Below, one piece after another: positions 22,641-34,531 of a stretch of DNA of 64,000 nucleotides. The position numbers and the translations under genes are program-made. The stretch comes from Mauremys mutica (lineage: Eukaryota; Chordata; Testudines; Geoemydidae): contig NC_059080.1 in NCBI RefSeq assembly GCF_020497125.1, forward strand, positions 51,339,563-51,403,562, in the 5' to 3' direction. Under the pieces are notes generated by a model. It saw only the letters and a list, made by a program, of their open reading frames with translations. It made no database searches and was not told the origin of the DNA. Numbering within the stretch: the stretch's first letter is position 1; every line of letters begins with the position of its first letter.

Positions 22641-24902
22641 CAGATGAGTCCCCAGGCTCTTCCTGTGCTTGTATGAATGGTACAGTACGTGCTCATAAAG
22701 CGATACTTTTTAACTCTGGTTTATAATTGCAGTTATATCTGCTGGCCTTATGTGAAGGCCTGATCCTGAGAGAGGATTAAGCATTTGAAAAAACGGTTTT
22801 GGCAGATCAGCCCTGCAATCACCACTAAAGAAAACAAAATTCAATTGAAAAACAACTGCAGAAGAAGACAGTGTTGACAATTTAACATGTATTAACTCTA
22901 GAGATGTGCAGGTACTAGGACCTTGAACCCAAACTCCTTTACATCTGGGGACCAGGGGGAAGATGTCAGCTTTGCAGTGCCTGTTGGATGAAGAGATTCG
23001 ATGTTGGTTTGATGTGAAATCCATATCTGGCAGTGGGCTGTGATGAAGGTGTGGCTACAAATCTCATGGGGAACTACTGCTCTCAAGATTGTGTCCAAAA
23101 CCGTGGGTATTATTGGAGAAGGGTCAATAAATGAATGTCTATTTTCATTAAAAAAAATCAGTTCCTTTTGTTTCTAAATGTTCAGACTGGACCCACATTT
23201 GTTTTTTTCAATTTTTTTATTTTTTTAAACATCATAAACATTATCAAAATGGTTATAGGAAAATCTTTTGGAGACCAAAAGCCAGGTCACCACTAGTGCA
23301 ATTGCACAACCATCATAAGCCACCGAGAATGTGTCACAACCTTAACTCTGCCCCATTTGGAATGCCAGCATCCCCGTCCCCTGCCCTGAGTGTGTGCAGT
23401 TTAACAGGACTGTGTGGGAAGGACAGTAGGTAGAGGGAATCTGGTCATCTGGTAATGGTGGTAGGAGTGGAATTTGGCTACATTTACTCTTAACGTCCAT
23501 GCTTTTTAGGTTTGATGTTAACTTGTGTTCTATAGTCCAAACTTAACAATACAGTCGCTATTTGTTGTGTGCACGTGTATAAAACCTAGAACGATATTTT
23601 ATGCAGTGTCTGCAACAAGTGTTGTATGAAATTAAACCCCACATTTCTATCCATCTAATAGGATTCACACCTTGATATGTGTATAGGATTATCAGCATTC
23701 ATGGTATGTAGTGGGATGTTGCCATTGATGGGTGAATCTACCTAATTCTGTATTTCACTACATGATTCTATATTCCACAGTGATCTGCTTTGTGGGCCAC
23801 CCTCTTGAAATCATGGCAGTGATACTGGCTTCCAAGAGCATTCTGGCGTTTGCTGTGTGCACAGTGCTTACTGTATCTTGACTAAGTGCCACTGTATATT
23901 AATCCTCTGTTGGTCTTTCTTCCTCTAAATCAAGATTGACTTTTTGAATGCGTAGCTCTATCTACAATCACAAAGAACTGTGCATAGCATAACCTATCAC
24001 TGTTGCCTTCATAAGCACACATGTTCTCTCTTCTCTCCCCTGCCCCCTCTAGAAGGTCATCATAAATGCCAAGGGTTAGAGGGTTTTTCATTTAAAAAGA
24101 TGGACCAAAACACCGAGTGATGGATCATTTTGTTGTTTAAAGCCTTTTCCATGTTTTGAACTTGGTTTGTTATTCTGTGGATAATCCTTGATCATAATGA
24201 ATCCACGGGAGACTGATGGGGATTGCTCGTTTATGCACTTGCGGAGCAGTTCTGCTGTAATTCTACAGCAGCAAAATGCACCATTAAAGGCAAAGAGCCA
24301 TGGGAATGATGGGCCATAATTAGTTGTTGCTGTAATATTTTTGATTGAAAGTGCATAGATACCGTAAGCAGCTCTTTCGGGAGCTGATGCTCTTAGGAGA
24401 CTGTTAAGAAGAGCACTGCTTATCAAATGGAAAAGGGTGATTCTGCTCTTACCCTGCCCGCCTCTCCAGCACCGTAATTAAAATGTCTGGCAGTTGTGGG
24501 AGAGCTTTGAGAGATGTCAGTGTTCAAAATGCAGAAGACGCCAGCTCATTCAGCTTGTGTGAGAGGCAGACTGCAGAGCTCCGCTGAGCCTGCACTCCCT
24601 TCCAATTAAGAATGAAAAATTTACTGAGCTTTCTCCTGAAGAAGAAAACTTTCCTCAAGTCAGAAGCACCACAAATGGCTGGCTGACTCTATCCCTGTGG
24701 TAAAGCCACTTGTCTGTCATCTTGCTTTTCTCATCCACATTTTTTTGGGGGTCTAATATCCCTCAAAATCTATTGGGGGTAGACCTGGATTGCAGCACAG
24801 GCGCTCAGTCCCTTAGAGCTTTGTGGATCAGAACTGTGCACTCTATCCATAAACACAAACCAAAATTAAGACAACATTAAGTTGCGTTTTAAACACTAAA
24901 GC

Positions 24903-24985
24903 TCAGATTCTGATACTCTTGCTCATATTGAGTTGTAAGTACCATACTCCATCAGTGGTCTCATTGGTTTCAATGGGCGCCTCTG
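24903..24985. repeat. Fold-back repeat fragment (cagattctgatactcttgctca)
   Basis: The left arm of a known amniote palindromic repeat (ccagattctgatacccttactca) is followed by gtaccatactcc and ttcaatgggc. The right arm is lost. Confidence 0.45.
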
Positions 24986-25267
24986 ACATCGATAGGCTTT
25001 ACATTTAGACCCTTAAATATATGAGAATGCAAAACAAGTATGAGAGTATAGGGTGTAGTAATGGAAATCCTGATGTAATCTTAGCAAAAAGTATAGTTAT
25101 CAAAACTCATATTGTAGGCAGAGCTGGTAGACAACCTTAACTACAGTTGATGCTAACATGATCCATTATAAACACCCTTTTTCAGTTTCTCAGAACTTTA
25201 CCAAACTTCAACCCTTTTGCTGACATTTTTTGTTTGTTGAAAATTTCAGCTAAAATGACTCAGCCAT

Positions 25268-26562
25268 TTCCAAGACTTGGACTTTCAGAAAGCCTTTGAC
25301 AAGGTCCCTACCAAAGGCTCTTAGGGAAAGTAAGCTGTCATGGGATAAGAAGGAAAGTCTCTCATGGATCTGTAACTGGTTAAAAGATAGGAAACAATGG
25401 ATAGGAATAAATGGTCAGTTTTCAGAATGGAGAGAGATAAATATTGGTGTCCCCCAGGAGTCTATACGGGGGCCAGTCCTATTCAACCTACTCATAAATG
25501 ATCTGGAAAATGGGTTAAACAGCAAAGTGGCAAAACTTGCAGATCATACAAAATTACTTAGGATAGTTAACTCTTTGTAGTCTGCTTTGGACTTAAAAAG
25601 GGATCTCACGAAACTGGGTGACTAAGCAACAAATGGCAGATGAAATTCAGTGTTGATAAATGCAAAGTAATGTGCATTGGAGAACATAATCCCAACTATA
25701 CATACAAAATGATGGGATCTAAATTAGCTGTTACCACTCAAGAAAGAGATCTTGGAGTCATTGTGGATAGTTCTCTGAAAACATCCACTCAATGTTTAGC
25801 AGCAGTCAAAAAAGCTAACAGTGTTATGAACCATCAGAAAACGGATAGATAAGGCAGAAAATATCATCATGCCGCTACATAAATCCATAACATGCTCACA
25901 CCTAGAATACTGCATGCTGCTCTGGTCACCCCACCTCAAAAAAGATATATTAGAATTGGATAAGGTGCAGAGAAGGGCAACAAAATGATTAGGGGTATGG
26001 AACGGCTGCCGTGTGAGAAGAGATTAAAAAGACTGAGACTGGTCAACTTGGAAAAGAGATGACTGGGTTGGGGTATGCTGGAGGCCTATAAAATCATGAA
26101 CAGTGTGGTGCAAGTGACTAGGGAAATGTTGTTTACCCCTTCACATAACACAAGAACTAGGGGTCACCCAATGAAATTAATAGGCAGCAAGTTTAAAACA
26201 AACACAGGGAAATACTATTTCACACGACATACAGTCACCCTGTGGAACTCCATGCCAGAGGATGTGGTGAAGGCCAAGACTATAACAGGGTTAAAAAAAG
26301 AACTAGATAAGTTCATGGAGGATAGGTTCACTAATGGCTATTAGCCAAGATGGTCAGGGATGCAACCCCATGATCTGGGTATCTCTAAGCCTCTGACTGC
26401 CAGAAACTGAGGAGTAGAAGACAGGGGATGGATCACTCAGTTGCCCTGTTCTGTTCATTCCCTCTGGGGCACCTGGCATTGGCCACTGTTGGAAGACAGG
26501 ATACTGGGCTAGCCATATCATTGGTCTGACCCAGTATAGCTGTTCTTACGCTCTTAAGAATG
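25268..26562 (+). pseudogene. CR1 LINE fragment with reverse transcriptase remnant
   Basis: The copy begins inside the reverse transcriptase (DFQKAFDKVP motif near 25278). It continues with SWICNWLKDRKQW, INIGVPQESIRGPVLFNLL and a catalytic-site remnant LADHTK, where the second Asp of (F/Y)ADD is His. Downstream are the CR1 thumb/C-terminal motifs ([42 protein letters not shown]) and the 3' end ttggtctgacccagtatagc. Frames are broken by several stops and shifts, so it is dead. It differs from the 43450 copy in sequence and tail, so it is another CR1 subfamily. Confidence 0.9.
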
Positions 26563-29500
26563 GGATTAGGAGAACATACATTGTTTTTTGACCATGTTAA
26601 AGTCTTCAACAGTTTCATTGAAATGGTCTAATGCCTCTATGCTTTGGAACAGGGACTCAAAAGTTGGCAGATAAGTTGCCCTGGTGTCAAGGATGTGCCT
26701 TTTGTTGACCTCCTGAAAATCCACCCAAGTTTGGGAAAAGTTATTAGCATCTGGGAATCACAGTGGGTAGTAGATGGTGGCTAGAGCATGTCAGCATTAT
26801 TCTCCAAAGTTTCCATCTGCACTGAGCATGTTCTGTACTCTCCCAGCTCTTGTGTGCTAACCAGAAGGAACATGCTCCATCCCAGAGATGCAGGACCTGA
26901 GGAGGTTTTTCTTTGCAACTGTTCCTCCTGGCCATAAGGGTCACCAAGCTTTTTCATACATATCATGGAAATATCCATGCACCTTCATACGCATCTTCTG
27001 CAAAAAGCTGAGACTTGCATGTGTCTCAGAGCACATGCTCACTGTACCTTCACACTGCCTGCCAATGTGCCTCCATCCTGAACACAGAGGGACTGCATCA
27101 TTTAGGTAGGAGGTACTTCAGTCTCCTTTCTCTTTTTTATCCTTGCCAAAAAGGATGCTGAATAGTGATCTCTTCTCCCCTCATCCCCATGTGATGTGGA
27201 CACTTGTCTTCTATTAATTAGACTGAGAACAATAATTTGACATAGTGACTTTACTCACTTGGGCTTGTTTCAAACTAGGGACCCAGAGGGAAAAGGTTAA
27301 ATCCCATTATCTGTTTCCTCTTCATCCACACCACGGTGACCATATCAGATTCCACCCATGAGCTGTAGGATGCATTCCTTCCCCCACTCTTCACTCCAAA
27401 GTCTCTGCTACCAATGCAGACCTCTCAGATGCTGATTTATCATCTCACACTGGAGTTTTTGGGAAGTGTCTGTCATTGTTTCCAGTCATTGGCATTCTTT
27501 CTAAATCTCTCTTTTCCCATCTGTTACTATGTCTTCTCGTGTTTTCTTATTTTGCTTAATTTCTATTCTTTTTCTTGATCTTCCCAGGCATGCTTATGTC
27601 TTTATATTCATATAACTATGTGCAAGAAAGCTGTCTTATCTTGTAGACTAATGCCCATGACTTCTCTTCCTGTAGTGACAAGCTTCTGCTTATTTGCCTT
27701 GGGGAGGAACCATATCTGAGCCACAAGTTTCCACTGGACAAACAGATTGGTTGTAGATGTTTCTTCACAGCCTCTCTTAGTGGAAAAACCTCATTACAAT
27801 GTTCCTTCCTTCCAGAATATAATGCAACCCGATCTTGCTTTTACTCTGCGTCTAGCAGATGCATGCCAAGAAGCCAAAAGTACTCTTCCTCCTGACTGTG
27901 CTACCCTTGATTCATTATGGTCCCACCCTCTGTGTAATAGACATTCCTTCTGTGCAACTGTCAAGAACGTTCTACACAGGGGAAGCCTGGAATAAGGATT
28001 TTGATAAACAGCCCAGGGAGTGGATCTCAACTGAATAGACTTATCTATATTTCACAGAGCTTCAGAGGTGGTCCTCCAAGGAAAATGTATGTCCTAGAAG
28101 AGTGATCAACATGATATAAGATAAAGTAGGCTGTGAGACAGTTGGTAAAAACAAAGTATATTTTATGTTACACTGCTTTGCACCCTCCATTTGGTTGCTA
28201 TTTCTGTTACAAATGCATTGTTCTGCCCCTCAGTGTGCATGTAATCACGTAGCTTACACCACCACTTTACATCCCCTCTGCTTTTGGCCACGAGGGGCCA
28301 TCTAGCTCAGCAGAACTTCCTTAGAAAGCAAGCCATGAGAAGACATGCAAGCATAGCCAAGTAGCTCAGTTATTGGGAGCGAGCACCTCCTCCCCTCCTC
28401 CCCAACTGACTTGTGTCTGGAATGTGAGAATAACATCACAGATGGAGATTCTGTTCCACAAAGAGTATGTTCGTGCATTCTAATTGCTGGCATCTTTACT
28501 TGTTACTGGTGTAATTGTGAGTAGACGTTTGTTTTTGTATTGATAATTAGGGAGTGGAACAGATGGTGAAGGCTTAGTTTAAAGTAATGTGTCCATTAAA
28601 GAAAATCTACTGGATACAGCTGAAGATTCTTCGCTCTCACAGAGCTCCTCTCTCCATACCAGGGGCTCCTGCAATGCCATCATGGTCAGTTTGCTCTGAC
28701 AGAAGCTCAAGTCCCACGAACAGTGGGATCAGTTGCTTCTAAGTAAAGATGCTGAATTATCTCTAGGGCCTTCATATTCAGAATGATGGGTGCCTGTGGT
28801 GCAGCTAGTCTCCAGCATTTACGGTGGATGTCCCAAACCCATGCTGCACACAGACATGTAGATGTGAAAGGAATCATTAGAGAGCATTAATCTAAGAAGG
28901 CAGCACCACACAAATAGTTTAGAAATGAGGGGGAAACAGGGATGGGCAAGCAGGAAAATGTAGACAAAAGAACTGACCCAGATCATCAGCCAGCTCTGGT
29001 GCCAAACTGAAGCCAAATATTTTCCTGAGGCCTGAGCAGGGTTTGCAGTTAGCTCTTTCCCTTCCCTTTCCCCCTGTTTATTGGAGTGATCTCTTTAGCC
29101 TGCTGCCTCTGCACTTTGGGCTAACCCGGTTAGTGACACGCCCAGACCACAGAAAGTTCCCAGGTAGTGGCACATTTCTCAACATCTAGGACTGTCCTGG
29201 AGTCAACAAGCAGGGAAGTGACAGAGTGTGGAGTTCAGATGGGCTGTCTACAGTTTTGGTTCTGCTGCGGCGAGAGGGCAGTGGAGCCTCTCTGTGATGA
29301 GGGACTCAGCAAATAGGCTTCCCTTAACCCTCCAGGGACCCTGGGGGTAGCAAAGTCTGCTTAGCACAAAGGCAGGGCATGGGGTGTTGGGGGAAGCGAT
29401 ATGTCCTTCAAAGTTTGAGTAATTCCAAGAAGCTTTGACTAACCACCGTAGCCTTCTGGACACTACAATGAACCTCTGGAGCTCTTTGAGGTTCACCAAT

Positions 29501-29998
29501 GGTCAATGGGCAGAGAGCTGAATCCAGGTGCACAATAAAACCTCAAAAACACTTGCCCCAGATGAGGCTCACTGGAGAACCGAAGCCTGAAATGAAGGAA
29601 AATGAATGTGCCTGGACATGGATAAAATCTAGCTGGAACAACAGCTCAGGGTGTGTCAGGCCCACCAGGAGACACATCTCACCTGGACTAGAAAATTGCC
29701 TTATAGAACATATCCAATGAGACTCACCAAACACTAGAATCTGAAGTTCCTACAGTGAAGGGCAAAACCTTACTGTAGAGGATTGTTCCATTTGACTTAA
29801 AGCAGCTGTAGCTTGTATGACATGACTCAGAACGTCATCAGTCTCATATGGATCCGTTCTAGGAGGTATAGAATGACAAATACAATAGCTCAACCTCACA
29901 TTGATATGCATGTCAAGGGTTTGTCATTTTTCAGTCTTCTAGTATATGGAGCGGAAATAGAAATCCAACCAGATGGATATATAAATGTGCCTAATGTT

Positions 29999-30118
29999 TG
30001 CTTAGATTGTAAATTCTTTGGGGTTAAGGACTAACTTTTTGTTGTAGTAGGCATTGTATATACAATGGGAGTCTAATCCCTGATTGGGTCATCTGTGTAA
30101 TACCAGTACAAAATAACA
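29999..30118 (+). repeat. Old interspersed repeat tail (ttagattgtaaattctttggggt)
   Basis: It resembles the widespread amniote tail TTAGATTGTAAGCTCTTTGG followed by (g)ggactgtctttttgt. I cannot assign the parent family with certainty (L2/MIR-like). Confidence 0.55.
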
Positions 30119-31156
30119 TTTTGGGGGTGTGGCAAGGTTGATTCCAACACATTTCTTTACACTGATCACATTCATTGTAACAATACAGCATTTGATGTTT
30201 CAGGGTTGCCTTGATTTGGTTACCTTTTTATTTTACCTTGATGTTTCTAGTACCTCAGCCCAGTTAAACACAATGGAAAGGGATATGCTAATGGCCTCCA
30301 TATAAGGAGTACACATCTGCAGCTCAGAGATAGATCCAGTAAACCTGCCCTGTAGAGATTTGTGAAGATCCCCTGAAAAACCACATGCAAAGGAAATGTC
30401 TGGTTGATGAGAACTGGTTGCGCATAGCCAGACAAACGTTGATTTTCATGCTTTATTTTCTGCTGGTTTATTTAATTCTTTTTCTCAGCCTTTATTGTAA
30501 TGTATTTTGGGTAGGTATACCAGAAAAATAATCCCTGGCTTTCCTACAATTTGCAGATATGCATATTCTGGAAGGACGAGATATGCAAGAGCTCTTACCT
30601 GCTTAGCATGTTAACTCACTCTAGCAGTTGACTGTGGAGTTTCTGTTTTGTTCAGGACGTAAGATCTAAGCTTTGGATATTTCCTTTATTAACATATTTC
30701 ACCTCCTTGACTGCATATCTGATACAGAATAATCAAGCAAAATGTCTTGCCTGCTGGTTTTTGAATGTCTACCCTTATTTTAAACAGTCCTCCTTTCCCT
30801 TGTGATTCGAAGAGGCATAGGCAAACACCTGCCTGCCACTTTGCCCCACCCTTCCTGCAAAGTGGATACTGAGTTTCACTCAGTAGCGAGAATATTGTGG
30901 GGAGGAGGATGAGAATGTGTTTCTTGCAGTTGGCCCTTGCTGTCCTGTGTGTGGGCTGGAAACAGGAGATAGCTAGTCACTCCCAGGGGAACTGGGAGAT
31001 TGATTCAGTTCCTCCTTGATTTGGGAGCTAAAGATCTTCTGTGTAGGTCTTCTGACACTAATTTTGCTGTTAATGGGACTATATGCTGATTTGCATTTGC
31101 TGTTAACAACTCAGACAGTTACTAGATGTGCATAAAGAAAAAAATATATGTGGAGA

Positions 31157-31175
31157 AAGAGAGAGAGAGAGAGAG
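31157..31175. repeat. (GA)n microsatellite
   Basis: About nine GA units. Confidence 0.9.
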
Positions 31176-31883
31176 TGACCTAAGGCAAGAAGAGAGAACA
31201 GATGAGGCTAAGGAGACCGAAAGGGAAAGGAGGACAAAAGAGTAGGAGAGATGGGGGTGGGGAGTATGTGGAATTATACTGCAAGACAGGGAGAAACACA
31301 AAAGAGAAGATGGAAGAACAAAGGAGAGTTAAAATGACTTGGACAGGAAAGGGAGATGACTTTGAGGCTTTGTGTCTGATTGATGATGCTCAGGCTGTGA
31401 TCCACTGTAATCCCTTCGTTAGCAAGCTGAGAAAAGTAATTTTTACACTAGCCGCTGACCGACCGCCTTTCCACCCGCTCTTCTCCTGAGTGATTGATTG
31501 TCCTGGTGGTATATGTATTGTCTGGGCATACCACTGAGGTGGCTTAGCTGGTAGAGAATTCTCTCATGCCTCATGACCAGCATACTCATCGGCTTGGTAC
31601 ACAACTCTTCCATGCCTCTTTGCAGTCTGTGGCAATACAGAGCCTATCACTTTGCAGATCTGAGTGGTGTGTATAGAGTCTGAGTCTGTCTTACTATGTA
31701 GGCTCTTCAGGTAGTCTGAGGTGTAAATACGCTGATTTGAGCCCACAGATATGGGCACAAATATAATGGACATTTGTATTCATTTAAAGGGAGGCCAATC
31801 ATCAGCCTGGATGAAAATTTAGGCTACTTGGTTATATGTCCTCAGTTATACCTTTCAGGTGGCAGTATTGAGTGTGCTGGTGT

Positions 31884-32005
31884 TAGGATGACCAGATAGC
31901 AAGTGTGAAAAATCGGGACGAGGTGAGGGGTAGTAGGACTCCATATAAAAAAAAGCCCCAAATATTGGGACTGTCCCTATAAAATGGGGCCATCTGGTCA
32001 CCCTA
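31884..32005. mobile_element. hAT-type MITE with TAGGGTGACC-type ends
   Basis: A perfect 8-bp duplication GCTGGTGT lies at 31876-31883 and 32006-32013. The ends TAGGATGACCAGATAGC and CATCTGGTCACCCTA are inverted. At 122 bp it can fold into a hairpin and has no coding capacity. Confidence 0.9.
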
Positions 32006-32013
32006 GCTGGTGT

Positions 32014-33096
32014 CCATAAGGGGTGGATGGTTTCTGTCTTATTCAAGGATAAACAATGAGCTCTTTGGCTCAACAAGCCATCAGGTCGCTTACAAAGGAT
32101 TCTGCTCTGCCTGTCACTCTGATGCTAAAACATAGTGCCTGATTTTCACAAGAACTTAGCCCCTCTTTAGGCAACAAAAATAAATGGGCAGCTTCTTGGG
32201 AGAGCTCAGCATGCTTGGTCCTGAGAGAGGGCCAGATTTTTACATTGTGTTACAGTGGGAGCTGTTGGCTACTGAGCACTTCTGAAAATCTGCCCTTGTT
32301 CAAGTGCATAAATGGGAGCTGAGCCCTTTAGAATATCTAGTGCCAGTGCTTAAAATGTGACCCTAAACTAACCAGACTGCAGTTAGAACCTTACCCCCTG
32401 TGTTTAGGCACATGAAGTGATGGACTCTGTTGGTGCAGGAAGCCTATGTAGAAGCCCCTGAAATGCTGAGAGTGACACAGTCCAAGAACGAACACCTGAG
32501 ACCCTTTCAAATTTCAAACTGATTTCAGAATGTTTGATAGCAGTATGACTTCTATAAAGAACTTTTCAGACTCCTGGGCCTTCTGAGTCAGAGGACTTGG
32601 GTTAGCTCAAGAGGGCATGGAGCTGAGAGAGATTTTGAAATGCTGCTTTTGAAACACTTTCCTTGATTGTGGAGCTCTTGCAAAATACAGTAAATAGAAA
32701 GTTCTGTAAAATAACTTTTTTGTAGGTGGGAGTCAAGAGCAAAATCTGAGGCGGACTGTACCATTAAATTTTGGGCCAGAGACTCTGTGATGTAACAACA
32801 AAAAGATTATTTAGACATAAGAACAAGTCCATCAAGAAAGGATCGTTTGGTACTTAACAATGCTCAGTTGCACAAGCCAAGTGATACATCCTCTCCTTTT
32901 GAATCACATTGGACCACTTTTAAACTGAGGAGCCTTCTGCTCACAACAAGATGCAATGACATGTTTATCTCACTATCAACGGTGAGGCCATGCGTATGCT
33001 AGAAAAATGGTGTGTTTTGAAATAGTGTTCACTAACATGACTTCATGTCATGTGTATATGGGGTGTAAGATGAACCACTAGCAGCTAAGATGTTAA
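32014..33096. other. Intronic sequence with a degenerate fold-back repeat
   Basis: A fold-back repeat with cctgattttcacaag and gaaaatctgccc arms lies at about 32136-32300. The rest looks unique. Confidence 0.4.
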
Positions 33097-33101
33097 CCAT
33101 G

Positions 33102-34526
33102 TGTGACGGGTTGGATCACAGAAACCCCCTGGGGGCTGCCAACTGATGTGCCAAGAACTACTTCTGCCTCTGCTTTCCCTGCCAGCTTAGGACTCCAGCA
33201 CTCTGTCTCATTGAGCCAGACATGCCAGCCTGCTCCAACACAGAGCCAGGGTCTGAAACATGTACCCCAAAGCTGCAGACTTAACTGAAAGCAACGTGAG
33301 AAGTGTTCCTGTCTTTAACACTCAGATGCCCAACTCCCAATGGGGTCCAAACCCCAAATAAATCCGTTTTACCCTGTAGAAAGCTTATGCGGGGTAAACT
33401 CATAAATTGTTTACCCTTCATAACACTGATAGAGAGATATGCACAGCTGTTTGCCCCCCACCCCAGGTATTACATACATTATACATATTCTGGGTTAATT
33501 AATAAGTAAAAAGTGATTTTATTAAATACAGAAAGTAGGATTTAAGTGGTTCCAAGTAGTAACAGACAGAACAAAGTGAATTACCAAGCAAAATAAAATA
33601 GAACACGGAAGTCTATGTCTAAGAAAACTGAATACAGATAAAAACCTCATCCAGTAAGTTTCCTTTTACAGACTAGTCTCCTAGTCTGGGTCCAGCAATC
33701 ACTCACACTCCTTGTAGTTACTGTCCTTTGTTCCAGTTTCTTTCAGGTATCCTTAGGGGTGGAGAGGCTCTCTCTTTAGCCAGCTGAAGACAAAATGGAG
33801 GGGTCTCCCATGGGCTTAAATAGACTTTCTCTTGTGGGTGGAGACGCCTTCCTCTCTCCTATGCAAAGTCTCCTATGCAAACTCCAAGATGGAGTTTTGG
33901 AGTCACATGGGCAAGTCACATGTCCATGCACGACTCAGTTTTTACAGTCATCAGTCATTGCTTACATGCTACCTTGAACGTCCTCAGGTAGACATCTTAT
34001 GTGGATTAGAGCCTTATAAGATTCATTGTCCTTTAAGTATCAGAGGGGTAGCCATGTTAGTCTGGATCTGTAAAAGCAGCAAAGAGTTCTGTGGCACCTT
34101 GTAGACTAACAAACATATTGGAGCATGAGCTTTCGTGGGTGAATACCCACTTCGTTGGATGCATGTATTCACCCACTAAAGTTCATGCTCCAATACGTTT
34201 GTTAGTCTACAAGGTGCCACAGAACTCTTTGCCGATTGTCCTTTAAGTGTTTCTTGATTGGGCACTTAATTTGCACATTCCTTTCTCAAGAAGCTGACCA
34301 AATGCTGTACTAAGGCTACTTAGAAATCAAGCAAGTACACAGCCAATATTCATAACTTCAAGTTCAAAAATGATACATGCATACAAACAGAAGGAACGTA
34401 TTCAATAGATCATAACCTTTACAGAGATATGTTACATGGCATATGTAGCATAAAACATATTCCAGTTATGTCATATATACATTCATAAGCATGTTTCCAT
34501 AAAGCCTTATGGGGTGCAACGTCACA
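33102..34526 (-). mobile_element. Solo LTR of an endogenous retrovirus-like element (LTR-B), with nested SINE-like insertion
   Basis: On the + strand the unit runs from TGTGACGGGTTGG to GCAACGTCACA. It has the 5-bp target-site duplication CCATG at 33097-33101 and 34527-34531 and TG...CA ends. The sense strand is probably minus (AATAAA at 33523-33518 on that strand), as for LTR-A. It is 1425 bp, of which 210 bp is a later insertion with its duplication (34039-34248). No internal retroviral genes are present. I recognise it as a turtle LTR family different from LTR-A. Confidence 0.85.
34039..34234. mobile_element. SINE-like fold-back insertion, copy 2
   Basis: The 14-bp target duplication ATTGTCCTTTAAGT lies at 34025-34038 and 34235-34248. 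A 40-bp head (starting ATCAGAGGGGTAGCCATG) is followed by arm 1 (34079-34146, 68 nt), an 18-nt loop and arm 2 (34165-34232). Arm 2 is the reverse complement of arm 1 with three mismatches. The head is shared with the copy at 20028. It is inserted in LTR-B. Confidence 0.82.
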
Positions 34527-34531
34527 CCATG

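Larger units (their letters stand above)
21558..25267. other. Intronic sequence; possible conserved non-coding block 24060-24480
   Basis: It contains fold-back repeat remnants at 22548-22640 and 24903-24985 and a T-rich tract near 23200-23230. The block 24060-24480 is repeat-free and of balanced composition, and could be conserved regulatory sequence. No gene was recognised. Confidence 0.4.
26563..31883. other. Intronic sequence, mostly unique
   Basis: Over 5 kb without a recognised gene. It holds an old SINE/LINE tail at 29999-30118 and a (GA)n tract at 31157-31175. Frames are short and have no domain features. About 31370-31500 is repeat-free. Confidence 0.4.
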
